NCBI RefSeq assembly: GCF_932526225.1
Contig: NC_064035.1
Span: 11,829,296-11,893,295, forward strand
From: Nematostella vectensis
Lineage: Eukaryota; Cnidaria; Anthozoa; Actiniaria; Edwardsiidae
Length of the DNA: 64,000 bases
Reading direction: 5' to 3'
Shown here in pieces: positions 34,372-47,274 of this stretch; position 1 is the first letter of the stretch; every line of letters begins with the position of its first letter. The position numbers and the translations under genes were made by a program. Under the pieces are notes generated by a model. That model saw nothing but the letters and a program-made list of their open reading frames with translations, searched no databases and had not been told where the DNA came from.

Positions 34372-37300
34372 TAGGTTTTAACACAAAGTGCGACTCTGAC
34401 TTGCTTTATGGTCCCCTTGAAAATGGTTCTTTTTATAGCCAAAGAGCAATTTTTGTGGCTTGAATATTTTTTTCAGCGCTTCAAGCTCTCTTTCAAAATT
34501 TGCTCAAAAGTTGGCTTTTTCAATAACACCCCCCTCACGGCCCCCTTCCACCCTCACTATGGAGAAATGGATTGAATTTTGCGAGTGACCTGTCAAGGTT
34601 ATAGAAGTTGCTTGGTGCATTTAGTTTTTAACCTTATAGTGCGACGTGTGCTACCATGGACATTGAAAACATGCAAGAGTCGCCTCCTTATTGGGCTACT
34701 CTCAAGATGGCCGTTTCTCTTTCCAAACATCGGGCGCTGAATGAATGGGGAGTAGAAGCAGCCACGCCCTTAACCTCTGCACTGATAGAGGGTTGAACCC
34801 AAAAAATATTTAAAAATCTAATGTTTAAAGTGAATGTTTCAAGGGTTCCCACTAGTTTAACCTTATTACCAGTACTTTGTAGATACCACTATATGAAATT
34901 AGGATGTGCATGGAATAAATTCACACATGAACTGTCATTGCCATTATCTAGTAGCGCTTTGGGGGCCAGATCGTTACCCTTGTGTAAGATTAATTTATAG
35001 TAAAAAATAACTGAATACATTCAGGCCCGTAGCCCGGATTTTGTGCGTGGGTGTTCGTTTCGCGGACCATCTTCTTTTACGTAGCCCGCGTAGCTTGCAG
35101 TGGTACTCAATTTTCCTTCATTGGAGCGGACCTTCCAGTCTAGTGGGGTGGTTCATATGGGTGATCAGTATATATGCATGGGGAAGGGGCGATGACCTGG
35201 AGTTTTATGGCGTTACGGAGCTACATATCGCGCTACAAAGAACTTCTAGAGATTACACAGAGACAGTAACAAAGGTAGGCGTAAATTATTTTAAAACTCA
35301 ATAGAAGCATATTTCGAGCAATTTATCAAGTTTTAGCATCGGAAGTGGCGATGTGACGGGGCACAGGGTAACTCCGTGAAACAATTTTTCAAAATTTCAA
35401 AGCAAATCGGCTATAAGGGGCACGCTTGACCTGGTTTGACTGTGATAGCCATAATATCTAAGGTATCTATTATAAACTCTATTTGATTTTATGTTTCAAA
35501 ATGCATGCATCAAATAAAAACAAATTGCTCTTATCTGAGCAGTTCTGTGGTTCTTCGTCCTTATAAATTAGTGGAATTTTAGTTTGGACGTTCTTACTAA
35601 AAGGCTCTTATAAAACGAAAAGCGTGTAGTCATGAATAACTCTATTAGTGTTTCCGATGCGTTTGATTCTATTGTTAACAAACTAAAAGTGCCTAAAAGG
35701 CATTTTACTGCTGGTGAAATCTAATTATTGTGAAAAAAAAGAGCTCAAGTAATTTGCTTTTGAAAGGCCGCACACTTGACCATAGAATCCATAAATTGAT
35801 AAATGTTTTGATCTAATTTTAATGAGTATGTAATTACGTTTGTGTTATCGGTTTTCGATGCCGAATCAATTATTTTCTAATATTCAAGACCAATGGTAAA
35901 ATCCTCCTTTTTCAGGGTTTTTGGACATGTGCTCTTTCCAAATAAACTAACTTAAAATCTCTCTCGGCGATATTTGTCATTCCCGAAGAAACCTTTTTTT
36001 CTCAATAAAATACATTAGAGAGAAAATGTGAAAAAAAATGAGCAGTTTTGTCGCATATCACCAGGCGCTTACACAGGGGGGTGCGCTCGCAACCCCCCTG
36101 GCGGCCAAAAAGTGGGCCATTTCTTATTAAGGAATCTTCAGATACTATGCTTTTTCCATATGATTCATTTGACTGTGCACCCCCCCCCCCCCACCCCTCC
36201 CTGGGCAAATCCTGCGAACGCGCCTGACCACGAGAACCGATCACAGACGAGATTTGTGAGGAAACTTAGAAAATCAATCTAAAGACTTGCAATGACGATA
36301 ATGCATTCCGCAGACACAGATAACTCCCAACTCTTTCAAGAAAACCAAAATGCGCTTTGTGGCCATTGTTAGAATTTCTAAAAGTAATACCAGCATGTAA
36401 ATTTTATGAAAAATAAGATAATGTTCACAAGTAACAATAAAATGTCGGGCGACAAAAAAAAAACCCATTCGCAATTCGTAGATTTCAATTAAGTATTGAT
36501 TTGATAACACTACCGATAAAAGCCTTAATTACAAGTGCAAAATCAGAGCCATCACCACAAACAAAGAACGTTGTATTCACCCGAATCTACCTTATATAAA
36601 GTACAAATTTTTAGCCAGTTTAAAAAAATGTTGAATTGCCATATTTTTTTTTCGCATTGTGTTCTTATAAGAGGCTGATATATCATAAGGTGTACTATAA
36701 AATATCTATGATCTCTAGCGGCAAATCATTTTCAATCATACTTGGGTTATAATATGAACCGAGCAGTGATATATTAGCTTTTCCTCACTGTCTCAGAGAA
36801 GTCTAGTTCCTTTTTCATTGAAAATAGCAAAATCGTAAGTAAACCCATATCTTTGACAGCTTCCAAAAATTGCTCTAGAGAATGTTGGAATTGTTATGCA
36901 AAATCTTTCGTTCGAAGGTTAATCGAACGAAAGATGAATAGAAAGTTGCGGGAAAATATTCAAAGTGCCGCACCTATTTCGTCAATGTTTATAATTTTAC
37001 TTGTGAGCGCTTGTGGGATATCTTCGAGCGCGTTTGTCTTTAGCGTACTGAACCTTTTTTTCTTGTTTTCACACAAGGTTTAAGATTTCTCGATAAGTAT
37101 TTTTATCGTGAGATTATACCTAAAATCCACCGTTATTTATTATTACAGATAACATTTAAAACTAGGTTTTCAGCAATGATTAATAGCTTGGTTGGCGAAG
37201 CTGTTGACATATGCTGAGAGATCAAGATTTCGACTGATTTGCTAAGCGGCTTCTTCCGAGGGAAGAAATCATTTGCTCCCCAGTAGTTCCAGGTAGGTCC

Positions 37301-37970
37301 GTGTGATGAATTATCGATATCATATACCTACCAAACAACTTAATAGCACAGCACAGCTAGTTGTAAGTATGTATCTGTGTCTGCGTAATTTTCAAGTTTT
37401 ATGCTACGCTACAAGCTTCAATAAAGTGGACAAATTACTTGGCGTAGGAGAGCTCTAACATAATACTGATTTGCCATTTTTCGGATTATTTTTCATAAAC
37501 TCCTGGACCAAGTACACCGAAAAAGAAGGTGCCATGAGATAAGCCTTTGAGTTTGAAATAATTGTTCTTTTTTTCTTTTTTAATCATGGCTTTAGGGGGA
37601 CAGAAAGAATAATCTTTTCGTCAATGAAATCAAAGAAGCTTTTATGTATAGTCTTTGGAACCTGCAGGAAAAAAAAAATTATCCAGAAAGTCTAAAAATC
37701 GCCGCGCGCGTGCGCCCCTGAACCAAAATTCCGCGCCGCTGTCACATTGAGGCGCTTGGATTTTCATTTCTTTAGCGACATATCCACTACTTCACATATG
37801 TGCCATTATTGTGTTAAACTTTTTTATGTCATTCTGTCTTCCTCAGCCAAATAATCTTCACGAGCCCTATCGGGTAAGTGATATTGAGTTATTTATTATC
37901 CAAGGAGGATAGCTCGCAAGATAAAAGTTTATGTGTGATGCGTGACATCAATTGATACGCTATCGCGCGC
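34372..37970. other. Intergenic sequence, no gene seen
   Basis: A C-homopolymer with flank TTTTTCCATATGAT near 36150-36200 resembles the G-tract region at 42545 and is probably shared repeat sequence. Palindromic TTCGTTCGAAGGTTAATCGA at about 36907. ORFs at 35041 and 36853 have no recognisable content. Confidence 0.4.
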
Positions 37971-37976
37971 TTCAGG

Positions 37977-38075
37977 ATACACCAAAAACTGGAATTCGAC
38001 TCTGCCAAATTTTCGTCTTTAATAAGGCTTCTTCAGGGCAGGGAGTCGAATTACAGTTTCTGGTGTATTGTATTG
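37977..38075. repeat. Dispersed hairpin element, copy 3
   Basis: ACACCAAAAACTGGAATTCG, CTCTGCCAAATTTTCGTC, TTTAATAAGGCTTCTTCAGG, then a partial return arm GTCGAATTACAGTTTCTGGT and GTATTGTATTGTATT. Confidence 0.75.
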
Positions 38076-38099
38076 TATTGTATTTATTGGCGCGCTTTG

Positions 38100-41000
38100 G
38101 GATGTATTCTTTTGTTCATCTTTTTTTATTCCATTAGAAAGCATTTTTAGATGTTCAAGACAAAGAAATTGCAGGGACATGGAAATATTAATGCTTTAAT
38201 TGCGTGCGCCACAAAAAAGCGTCAAACCGGGACAAAAGAGGACGAAATATCGCTGTTTAATTGTACTCGATCCAGTCTTCCTCCAGGAATATTTCGCGCT
38301 ATCTTGGTGGGGCTGGGTTATTTTTCGTTGCCGTTTTTCCTTCTTATTAAGTCCAGATTTCAAAAACTTATTTTTGCTGAAAATAGGTTGTAGGTTCAAT
38401 ATGATACAGTAGGTGGGATAATACCTTCCTATTTACCTTCGAGTTTCCTCTTAAGGCTTTGTGCATCTTCTATTACAGTGACAGATATTAAATACATTAC
38501 AAAGAAAATAATTTATTGATTTGATTTAATCGCCCTTGTGTTTTGACAAAATTAGAGAAACTCGGCTATAGAGTGTTTGATCAGATAGCAGGGTAGCTTA
38601 TATTGCTAAAAAAATCGATAGTTTCTGTCATAGGATTTGCCTAGAGCTGTTGCGTTTGCTATATATCACGGATTTTTTTAGGCATGTCGGCACGTTTGTT
38701 TGTAGCAGGCCCCAGTCGAACATAGCGCAACCATCAGAGTACAGTCAAAGCATTTAAATGATAAAGTATCGAATATTTACCGTAAAATTACTTGATAAAA
38801 GTCAGATAAATGTAATAGTTGCAAGCTGAGGTTCAGCCGCAAGAGATAATAACATTGTGATTTATGCATTTCTTGTACATTAGTGTTGCGCATTCAAGAA
38901 TGTTTACATTTTCTTTTTATCATTCATAGGCGCCTGCGGCTACGCAAATCTAACTCTAATGAGTATGTCCTTTCTATATCAAGGAAAATTACAGATAAAT
39001 ACAAATTCCTGAGTATTGTTTTTATAAACTAGAGCAATTTGTTGCCTTTTATACTTGTGCCGCTATTAACGCTGCGGTCAAATGGGAAGAGTGTTTAGTA
39101 ACAGATGGCGAGGAATGAAGATTTCAATCAGACATCGCGAAAGCGGCGAAGGCAGTTCAAACCGCGAGGAATTCCCGTCAGAGATAGTACAGATGCCTTT
39201 TATAGTCTTTTATAGCCGCTTGATGGTGCGAACCTGCTTTTCCCGAACTCCACTAGAAGGTACTTGTAAACGCATCATGGGTAAGGCACTTGTAAAGGCA
39301 TCATGGGCCCGTCTATCAACTCAAAGGAAATTAATAAGGCTCTCTCTTGCATCTCTACATGTTCAGCTTATTTGTTTCGGAAAATTTTCCGCACTACGTA
39401 AGCTTTTTATTGATATTCTGTATTGTGCTTTTGGGGGATCCTTCTGCACCTGTTAGCAAAATCGTGTGAAAAAGCTTCAGTAGAGTCAGACTGTGAATTA
39501 ACTAGGTCTCCCGCGAAGACATTTAGAGCATTGAAATACAGTTGCTATGGTGACAAGTGCACTAGGCCAAAGCGGAGGATAAAGTGTCACGCGAATGAAC
39601 ACTTCTCTTCAAAAGAGAAATTCAATGGAGCTTCTGATAAAAAAACAACTATAATGATACAAGAGAAGAATCCGTGCGCAACTTAACTGATTACAAAATT
39701 ATATTCAAAACTACCTCAAAACCCACTTAATAAACCACAAGAAGACAATTTGACCGGAGAATTGTAGAAAACGCTTTCGTTCAGTGAAAAAAAAGACAGA
39801 CAAGCAGTGAAAAAGTATATCGGACTTTTTGGTGGCGTGTTCTACCATCTAATCTGCTTTTGTGTTTTCATATTGACGTACATTAAACGATTATTATAAC
39901 ACCACAGATATAAAAAAAATGATATTTAGGGGCGGACCATTTGACTTTTGAGGGAGGGGGGAGGGTGGGTGATTTTCGCCCATCGAATGTGCAGGATTTT
40001 TTTTCCCATGTACTGCTATGAAAGATTTTTTTTACTTGGAGCCCACTTCTTTTTGCAGCAGTTTTATTTCCAATAGGCATTTTTTTTCTCGTCCTATATC
40101 TCTAATATAGAACTCCATACGTTGTGTTTCGTTCTTTTTGACCTCCGAATAGATTGGAATTATAGTTCAATTTTCTCTCTTTAGGTATATGGATTATACA
40201 TATACCTTCGTTTCATAGCCAACGAGTCTTCGCTATCAAGCTCTTACCTTATTGAGCATATTGAGTCAGATAAAATAGCAAAAAAGAAGCTTTTTTGAAA
40301 TCTCCCACATTTGTTAGAATGTCTATTAAGGTTCTGTTGAAACATTCCACAAAACAAGGGCATTTTTAGGGGGCAAGCATTTATATAGATCCCATCTCCT
40401 GAATTTTAATCGATAGTTATTTAGAGAGCGAGATGGTAGCGTACGAGTCAAACGAGGCACGACCGAGTACTACTCTAGCTGCCAGTCTCTAGTCCAGGTA
40501 TTTCCAGGACTGGATATTTACACGCTAAGAATGGACCATTTCTTTTATAACATAGCAAGTGCGCGAAAATTTGATAACAAATAGCTTCTCTAAATAACCC
40601 TTGTTGTCACAACACTATCGATTTGTATGTCTAAGATTTTAGAAAACAGGGAGTTTCAAGCTCCCTGTGTTTATTTAATGTTTCTCGCCAAATTGCTTAC
40701 GCGCGTATGGTTTCAAGGCAACATTTGATCTTGGTAAGCTAAGCAAGCAATGCAGCCTTTAGCGAAGAAAAAGGACAAATGATACGAGAAGTTTCCTTTA
40801 CATGATGCATAAACGTTGAAGAGAAGAGCTCTTACCGAATACCTTGTCGTCATTATAAAGGATTCAAGGCGAAAAGCGGGTAAAATGTAAAAAAATAGTT
40901 ATAATGATTCGATTGGATAACAATTGGTTGGCAAAATACGCCATGAATGTTAACCAGGCATTTCTTATGAATATGAAAATCCCGAGGACATCTTCTACAC

Positions 41001-41257
41001 TATCTACATTGGAAAGAATCCTTCCTTTTACTCAAAACACAATGACCGGTAGCCGATAGAACAAAAATTAAAGGATTATTCACATTTGACTGATAAAAAA
41101 ATATATAATGCTACTCGGGAAATGTCAGCTTAAACGTCGTATGCGTACACTAAGCTACCAACGGTTCCACAAAATACAGCCAAATGATAGAGTGTTTCTT
41201 TTATTTCTAGAAAAAAATCCAAGCGATTACTCGTGGACTCGTAAAACGTAAAATTAA
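38100..41257. other. Intergenic sequence, no gene seen
   Basis: Only short chance ORFs (the longest at 39082-39456, 124 codons, is of unknown content). No RNA gene or clear transposon recognised. Confidence 0.4.
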
Positions 41258-42374
41258 CCCTATTCAGACTAGGGGGGGTCTTTAAGCCCCCCCCCCTCCG
41301 GGAAAATTGCTATTTCTTCTGAACCATAGCAGCTAAGAGGCTAAAAGTTGGTTACTTTTCCTAAAACCTATCTGCGGACGTTTTGATGCCATTGACATGC
41401 CCAGGAGACATTCCATGTTACCATGGCAAATGTTTTTTTCACACAAAAGGTTTCCCAAAACCTAAAAATTAGTGACTTTTTTATATTTTGGTCCTGTTTC
41501 TCAGATTTAAATGCCTTTTTTGACTCATAGTCCAGTCAATCGGACTATGAGTCAAATACGGTTTAAGATAAACTAATTGCAACACAAGGTTTTTTAACGT
41601 TTTTGTATTTATTAAGTCTTCCTTTATAAATACTAAAAGTCTAAAAAAATCGGATCACCCAAACACCCAAAAAACCGCATCGAATTTCCGCAAACAGAGG
41701 ACACAGGGCTTGTATGAAAAACCACAGATATCCCCAAAACATGAAAATCAAGAAAAATACACATACTGTAAAAAAATCAAATTTACACCACTTATACCAC
41801 TATGATAAGAAATATATATTTCTACACGATCTGGATAAAAATCAACGTTATCTGATACAGCTTATTTGTTTTTAATCATTTATGATAACGAAATGTCCGG
41901 CAAGATCAAAGTGTTGGTGACAAGGATAGCTAAAAATATGTACATTTTACCCAAAATAGCTGAACTACTTCAAATAATGTTAATTTTTTTTATCCTAAGT
42001 GTGTAGAAATATATATCTCTAGTAATCTATAGTGCTATAAATTTCTCTTTTTGTAAAGTAAGTATTTGTTTCGTTATTTTCATGATTTGGGGACCCTGTG
42101 TTTTTTTCATATAAGCCTTTTATATGAAAATTCGACTCCTTTTTTCGGGGTGTTTGCGTGCTCCTACTTTTTCAGACTTTTAGTATGTTGTAGAGGGATA
42201 CTTTCTGTGCAAGAAACCGTTAAAAAACCTTATGTTGCAATAAGTCCGTTGTTGGCCCCTTTTTTGACGTAGATTGGACTATAAATAAGTTTGTTTAGGT
42301 AACAGATTTCACAACAGCGCTAGAATGTTTCCTCCCAGTCACAGACAGCTCAAAATAGCCCAGTCTGAATAGGG
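41258..42374. mobile_element. piggyBac-like MITE, copy 2, interrupted by a younger element
   Basis: Ends are inverted: TTAA then CCCTATTCAGACT on the left, AGTCTGAATAGGG then TTTAA on the right. The CCC start and TTAA flank suggest the piggyBac group. The body matches 16660-17105. An insertion at about 41527-42287 splits it. Confidence 0.75.
41527..42287. mobile_element. Foldback element nested in the piggyBac-like MITE
   Basis: Outer ends TAGTCCA...TGGACTA. Inner inverted arms include TTGCAACACAAGGTTTTTTA on the left and TAAAAAACCTTATGTTGCAA on the right. Comparison with the uninterrupted copy at 16880-16920 gives the insertion point between TTTTGACT and TATAA. A TA target duplication fits. 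Confidence 0.75.
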
Positions 42375-42544
42375 TTTAAGGAGGTCATTTTGTGATATGT
42401 AACTTTTAATATTTCTTTCATTTGCGGTATATCACTATTGTATATCATTTCTTGTTTATAGAAAACTAGCCAATCATAGCGCGCGTTAGAATTTAGCTTT
42501 GTTATTGACTGTGCCATGTATCGTTGTACTAGAAGGGGTAGCTG

Positions 42545-42565
42545 GAGGGGGGGGGGGGGGGGGGC
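42545..42565. repeat. G homopolymer
   Basis: A run of about 18 or more G. Other long homopolymers lie at 36180 (C), 59161 (G) and 62730 (C). Length in the assembly may be unreliable. Confidence 0.9.
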
Positions 42566-42579
42566 TGCGCAGTCATATG

Positions 42580-45210
42580 GAAAAAGGATGGTATTTGACG
42601 ATTGTTCAATAAAAAATTATCTACCTCAATGACGTCCGAAAGGGGTACGGGGTGCGCGCACCATAGGTACCCCCACCTCACCCCCTTGCTCTTGTATATA
42701 GTGCAATGGCTCCAAAATTAAGAGCACACGTATGGGCTTGAATGGCTTTCCCTTCATTTTTTTTTTCTATTTCAATAAGGTCCTTAGAATGGGGATCGAA
42801 AATGAAGTTCTCTTGTTCATATCTTTATTGTAATGTCGTTACTGTTGTCATAGCAACGCATCATTTAGTTTTGGTCTAGGTTCAAACATGTAACTAGGAA
42901 GTCAGTTGATAGCTGACCGTAGGACAGCACTGAAGTAAAAACAATTTGTCCCAGTCATCGACTCAGTCTTTATTCAAGACAACATCTTTACATTTACTAT
43001 TGTGCCTCTATGCTTTTAGCGCTGCCAAAAAGAACGTTTCATCTCCTTTCACTGCGTTCACAGATTCACCTGTTCGGGATCGACCTTGATTTTTCATTTA
43101 TCGAATATATCAGGGGACGAAATAGACCCAAATCCAACCGGAATGCAGAGGAATCGTAGGTTGCCTTTTGAAAACATATACAAGTAATATAGTCGGGCCT
43201 TGGGTTGCCTTTGGTTCCGTCATGCATCAAACGCCTGTCACGCAAGAACATATTTTACCCAACATGCTGGCAATTTGTTGTGGGCAATGTGCACAGGGCT
43301 TTAAAGGGGCTGGGAGAGCCAAATCGGGACTCCTTCAGTTCAGATTTACGAGGGCACGCAGGTGGCTCATTTCTCGGGTTTTTTAAATGAGGTTTGGGGA
43401 CTTCTTTTGGACTAATTATGGAATTATTTTGATCAAATCTGATACCGGGAAATGAATACATATCCATTCCCATGGAAACTTCCTGGCGAGTTTATAAATA
43501 GCAATCAGAGATGAAAAAAGCTTTTTTTTTTTTTTTAATTTACTAGAGCTAGATCTCATAGGCTCTTGAAATGACTGCATTAAATCACAAACTAATCAAC
43601 TCTTTTTGCCAATCATTGAATTTCTCAAAGAAGCTGAGTAAACATGTCGTGTACGCTTGTGAATCATGAAAACTATGAAAGACGCACGTATTTATGTATT
43701 CACTCTTATAACCTTGAAAGCTTTGAGGCAAAAGCGAAATGCATTCGTGAAAGGAGACGGGAATTATGGTGCGTATAACAGAACGGGCAAATGAAAAGGG
43801 AAGGGTAATAACATTTCGTAATTTGGGTCTTTTACTTGTGTACACTTCGAAATGAGTTTATCCTGTAATATGTAGCTTCCGTGTGAGATAAAACTTTGAA
43901 TTCTAAACAAGAATAGAACAGAAAAAAATGTCCTTGCATCGTAGGATTTCTTGCTCTTTTTGCTCGACCTGCATAGAATCGATGACATTTTAGCACAGGT
44001 AGCAGATAGTTTGTATGAGCAAACTTGACCTTGTGGTAACTTTTGATGTTTTTTTCTAAGCACAACAGAACTCTAAGCAGTGTCAAAATGGCCGCCATTT
44101 TAGCTTAGATGACCGGCTTTTCCGAGTTTCAATTAAATAATGTTGAATCCCACATATAATACAGTCAGAACATCGCGTGCACACGATAACAACACACAAT
44201 AAACTTTCCTCCGCGAAAAAGTGAAGATGGCTGTCATATGCACTGTCCTATTTTGAAGTTGGAAATAGCATCAAGTCCCGTGTTTTCACCCACTGCAGGG
44301 GCGATAGGATAGCTAAAACCGAGAATAGATTTTACTCTGAGAATTCCCAAAATATTTAGAATAAATGCTAAGATCATGCCGAGGCTCAGATAGCAAGAAA
44401 CATTTCTCTAGATAAGAGTGTTAAAATTCTAAAAAAGAAGAGTGCAGATACGAGTATATCCTATGTTATTAGATCTGCCCTAAATCATATTCCAGGTTAT
44501 GCCGTCATTGAAATATTAACATCCGTGCGCAAGACACCGAGGAAGGAGCAAAAAAAAAGGCGGCTCGAGTAGTGCAACATTTAGCTACATTTACTATCAC
44601 TCTAGTTACTGGTTGCTGCTAAACTTATCTAATTTGTTATTTGAACGTGTATTGTTTCTACTTTACCCAATTTATTGTTAGTAAGTATCTCACAATGATA
44701 AGATGCATTTTAAAGTTGCTTTATTTTCCGGACTTAATCGAACAAAATCGAACTTAATTAAGTTGATTTATGTTTCGATTAAGTTTGGTAATTGTTTGAT
44801 TGCATAACTCGGTTAAAACCAATCGAAAGATGGGTATTCGATTGTGTTCGATCAAAAATTTGTTCGTCACGCCGGGACCTAATCAACAAAGCACTCATCG
44901 CAAATTCTGTCCATATATTTTCTATATAGATAAAAGGAGTGAAGGAAATAGGGGCTCGATCTGTTTACTGATCGTTTTCACCAAGCTACTCAAGTATGAT
45001 AAATCTAAGTTCGATGTTCGTAGCGAAAAACAATATTTCAAGTATTTTTTTCTTCATATTTTCATAAAAAAAGATTTTAGAAAGTTTATACTTGTGCTCC
45101 GCCGTTGACTAAAGCTACTTATAGGGGTAGCGATGAGTAAATCCGAGACTTGCCGAGGCGCTGTGACCCGTGTTTCAGAATCCGAGCCCAAGACTTTTGT
45201 CAAATTCCGG
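42580..45210. other. Intergenic sequence, no gene seen
   Basis: Minus-strand ORF 43832-44098 starts in AAAATGGCGGCC, a YY1-like start context, and could be a first exon, but nothing supports its continuation. The rest is AT-rich without recognisable features. Confidence 0.35.
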
Positions 45211-45627
45211 AATCCTTCCTTGCTAGCAGAGGCCTCTGTTCTCTGTATTTCGCTAGGCTGGAGTTCGCGAGGAAAAGATACCTCTGCCATGGGTCGTAAC
45301 TGTTTCTGTTGCGCATGCGTGAGCGTTAATAAGCGACCGACGTGCCAAAACCCGTACCATCGCGCGAAAGCTGTTAATATGCTAATATGCTTTGCATGGG
45401 TTTAGTCGGAAATCATGAATCAAACTCCGGTTAGTTTTCCCTGCTAGCAGAGGCCTCTTTTCTCTGTATTTCGCTGGGCTGGAGTTCGCGAGGAAAAGAT
45501 ACCTCTGCCATGGGTCGAAACTGTTTCTGTTGCGCATGCGTGAGCGTTAATAAGCGACCGACGTGCCAAAACCCGTACCATCGCGCGAAAGCTGTCAATA
45601 TGCTTTGCATGGGTTTAGTCGGAAATC

Positions 45628-45909
45628 ATGAATCAAACTCCGGTTAGTTCTCCTCTTCGAAAAAAGAAAACAACTGTTCAATTTCAATCACCTAAAACGT
45701 CACTAAAAAGATTGAACAACAAACGCAGCAAAGACGAGTTTTGTCTTGTTTGTGGGATTAATTTCAAGACATCTGGGCAGGCGAGTTTCTTCAATGTAAA
45801 TATCGCACAGTTGGATTCGAAGAAAATGCTACAAAAATTTTTGGTAAACTCAGATCAGCTATTCCCAGAAGAATATGCAAAACCTGTAAACAGAAGATTG
45901 ACTCGTTAG
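45628..45909 (+). CDS. Short ORF with zinc-finger-like CLVCG motif (duplicated gene fragment)
   Basis: 93 codons, MNQTPVSSPLRKKKTTVQFQ then SKDEFCLVCGINFKT. It stops at 45907-45909. In another frame the sequence continues RICKTCKRKIDSLVKREK (best seen in the second copy at 46410-46480), so an intact ancestor may have had CxxC ... CxxC, as in ZAD-like treble-clef fingers. I recognise no gene. It looks like the 5' part of a lineage-specific or transposon-derived gene, now broken. Confidence 0.4.
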   Translation: MNQTPVSSPLRKKKTTVQFQSPKTSLKRLNNKRSKDEFCLVCGINFKTSGQASFFNVNIAQLDSKKMLQKFLVNSDQLFPEEYAKPVNRRLTR

Positions 45910-45913
45910 TCAA

Positions 45914-45990
45914 ACCACCCTAACCACCCTAACCCTAACCCTAACCCTAACCCTAACCCTAACCCCAGCCCCAACCCAACCCAACCCAAG
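45914..45990. repeat. Interstitial telomere repeats (CCCTAA)n
   Basis: At least five perfect CCCTAA units flanked by variants (CCACCCTAA, CCCCAGCC, CCCAA). This is the metazoan telomere repeat, complement TTAGGG, in a non-terminal position. Confidence 0.9.
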
Positions 45991-46186
45991 CGACCCATGG
46001 CAGAGGTATTGTGGGCTCAAATAGTGGCCAGTAATTAATGAACGGAGCATGCGCTCTGGATCTCGTCCACGATCGTGGACGGCGGTTTGATCAAACGAAC
46101 TTGCGACCCATGGCAGAGGTATCTTTTCCTCGCGAACTCCAGCCCAGCGAAATACAGAGAAAAGAGGCCTCTGCTAGCAGGGAACG

Positions 46187-46480
46187 GTTAGTTCTCCTCT
46201 TCGAAAAAAGAAAACAACTGTTCAATTTCAATCACCTAAAACGTCACTAAAAAGATTGAACAACAAGCGCAGCAAAGACGAGTTTTGTCTTGTTTGTGGG
46301 ATTAATTTCAAGACATCTTGGCAGGCGAGTTTCTTCAATGTAGATATCGCACAGTTGGATTCGAAGAAAATGTTCAAAACCTTTTGGTAAACTTAGATCA
46401 GCTATTCCCAGAAGAATATGCAAAACCTGTAAACGGAAGATTGACTCGTTAGTCAAAAGAGAGAAAATTCTGAATGAAGA
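46187..46480 (+). pseudogene. Second, frameshifted copy of the CLVCG ORF
   Basis: Nearly identical to 45643-45910 but without the start codon region (GAACGGTTAGTTCTCC). A base change and a small deletion near 46372 shift the frame. Downstream to about 46750 there are traces of coding sequence (SLVKREKILNEDKSLNGFFF; VIPSLPAAILDSS) with stops. Confidence 0.5.
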
Positions 46481-47274
46481 TAAGTCATTGAATGGCTTCT
46501 TTTTTAATTCGTCGCGTGATATTTCTATGGAGGACGCCGTTTCAAATGCGGGCTTATTATCCCGCAGCGGATATACGTTTCATGCATGCGCTAAAAAAAA
46601 AAGCTCGTCTTTGCTGCGTTTGCTGTTAATTTAACCGACCAAGTGTTATGGAAGAGAATGTCGGTAGTTGAGCGGGTAATCCCTAGTCTTCCAGCAGCTA
46701 TTCTGGACTCGTCATGCTTAGATCAGCGCCGCCTAGCGAGACTATAAAGAATCCAGCGGCCATGTGCGCCTCCATCACGAAAGTTTCTTCGTTCCTCGTG
46801 CAGTCGATAGGACGCCAAGCAGAACGGATTATCACCAATGTATAGCCGGAGCCGAGGTGCTAGAAACTGCATTAGGAAGAGAAAATGAGCCATTCTGAAA
46901 TTTGCCTATTATAAGGGGTCACCCCTTTTTTTGATAGGAGGGTTCAGCCTGAGATTTCACAAGTTTCCCAAAGCTTTGAACATATCGAGAAAAATTAATT
47001 CCTAATGACGTCCAAACACGCTTCAAAATGTTATTTATTTCGCTGTAAAGTGCTGTCTATACATTTTAAAGTATCTTTCTTAGTGATAAACATGCGTATT
47101 CTTACCTCAGCTGGTTGCATTTGCCCCTTTGGTGCTTATTTAACCCGTGTTAATTCTACCCCATGTTCATTCTACCCCCATGTTTATTCTACCCCCATGT
47201 TTATTCTACCCCCATTATTAAAAACAAAATTACTAATTTTGTTTATAACGTAATAACGTTTATATAACGTAAAG

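Larger units (their letters stand above)
45215..46456. repeat. Complex direct and inverted duplication around telomere repeats
   Basis: A segment of about 220 bp (from GCTAGCAGAGGCCTCT to AATCAAACTCCGGTTAGT) is duplicated in tandem at 45215-45436 and 45437-45648. Its first 75 bp return inverted at 46110-46187. The sequence after the second copy (45643-45910) returns in direct orientation at 46187-46456. The middle holds an interstitial telomere tract. Confidence 0.85.

Noticed and set aside
39082..39456. 124-codon ORF as a gene
   Set aside because: No leader, domain or compositional sign of coding; flanks show no splice logic.
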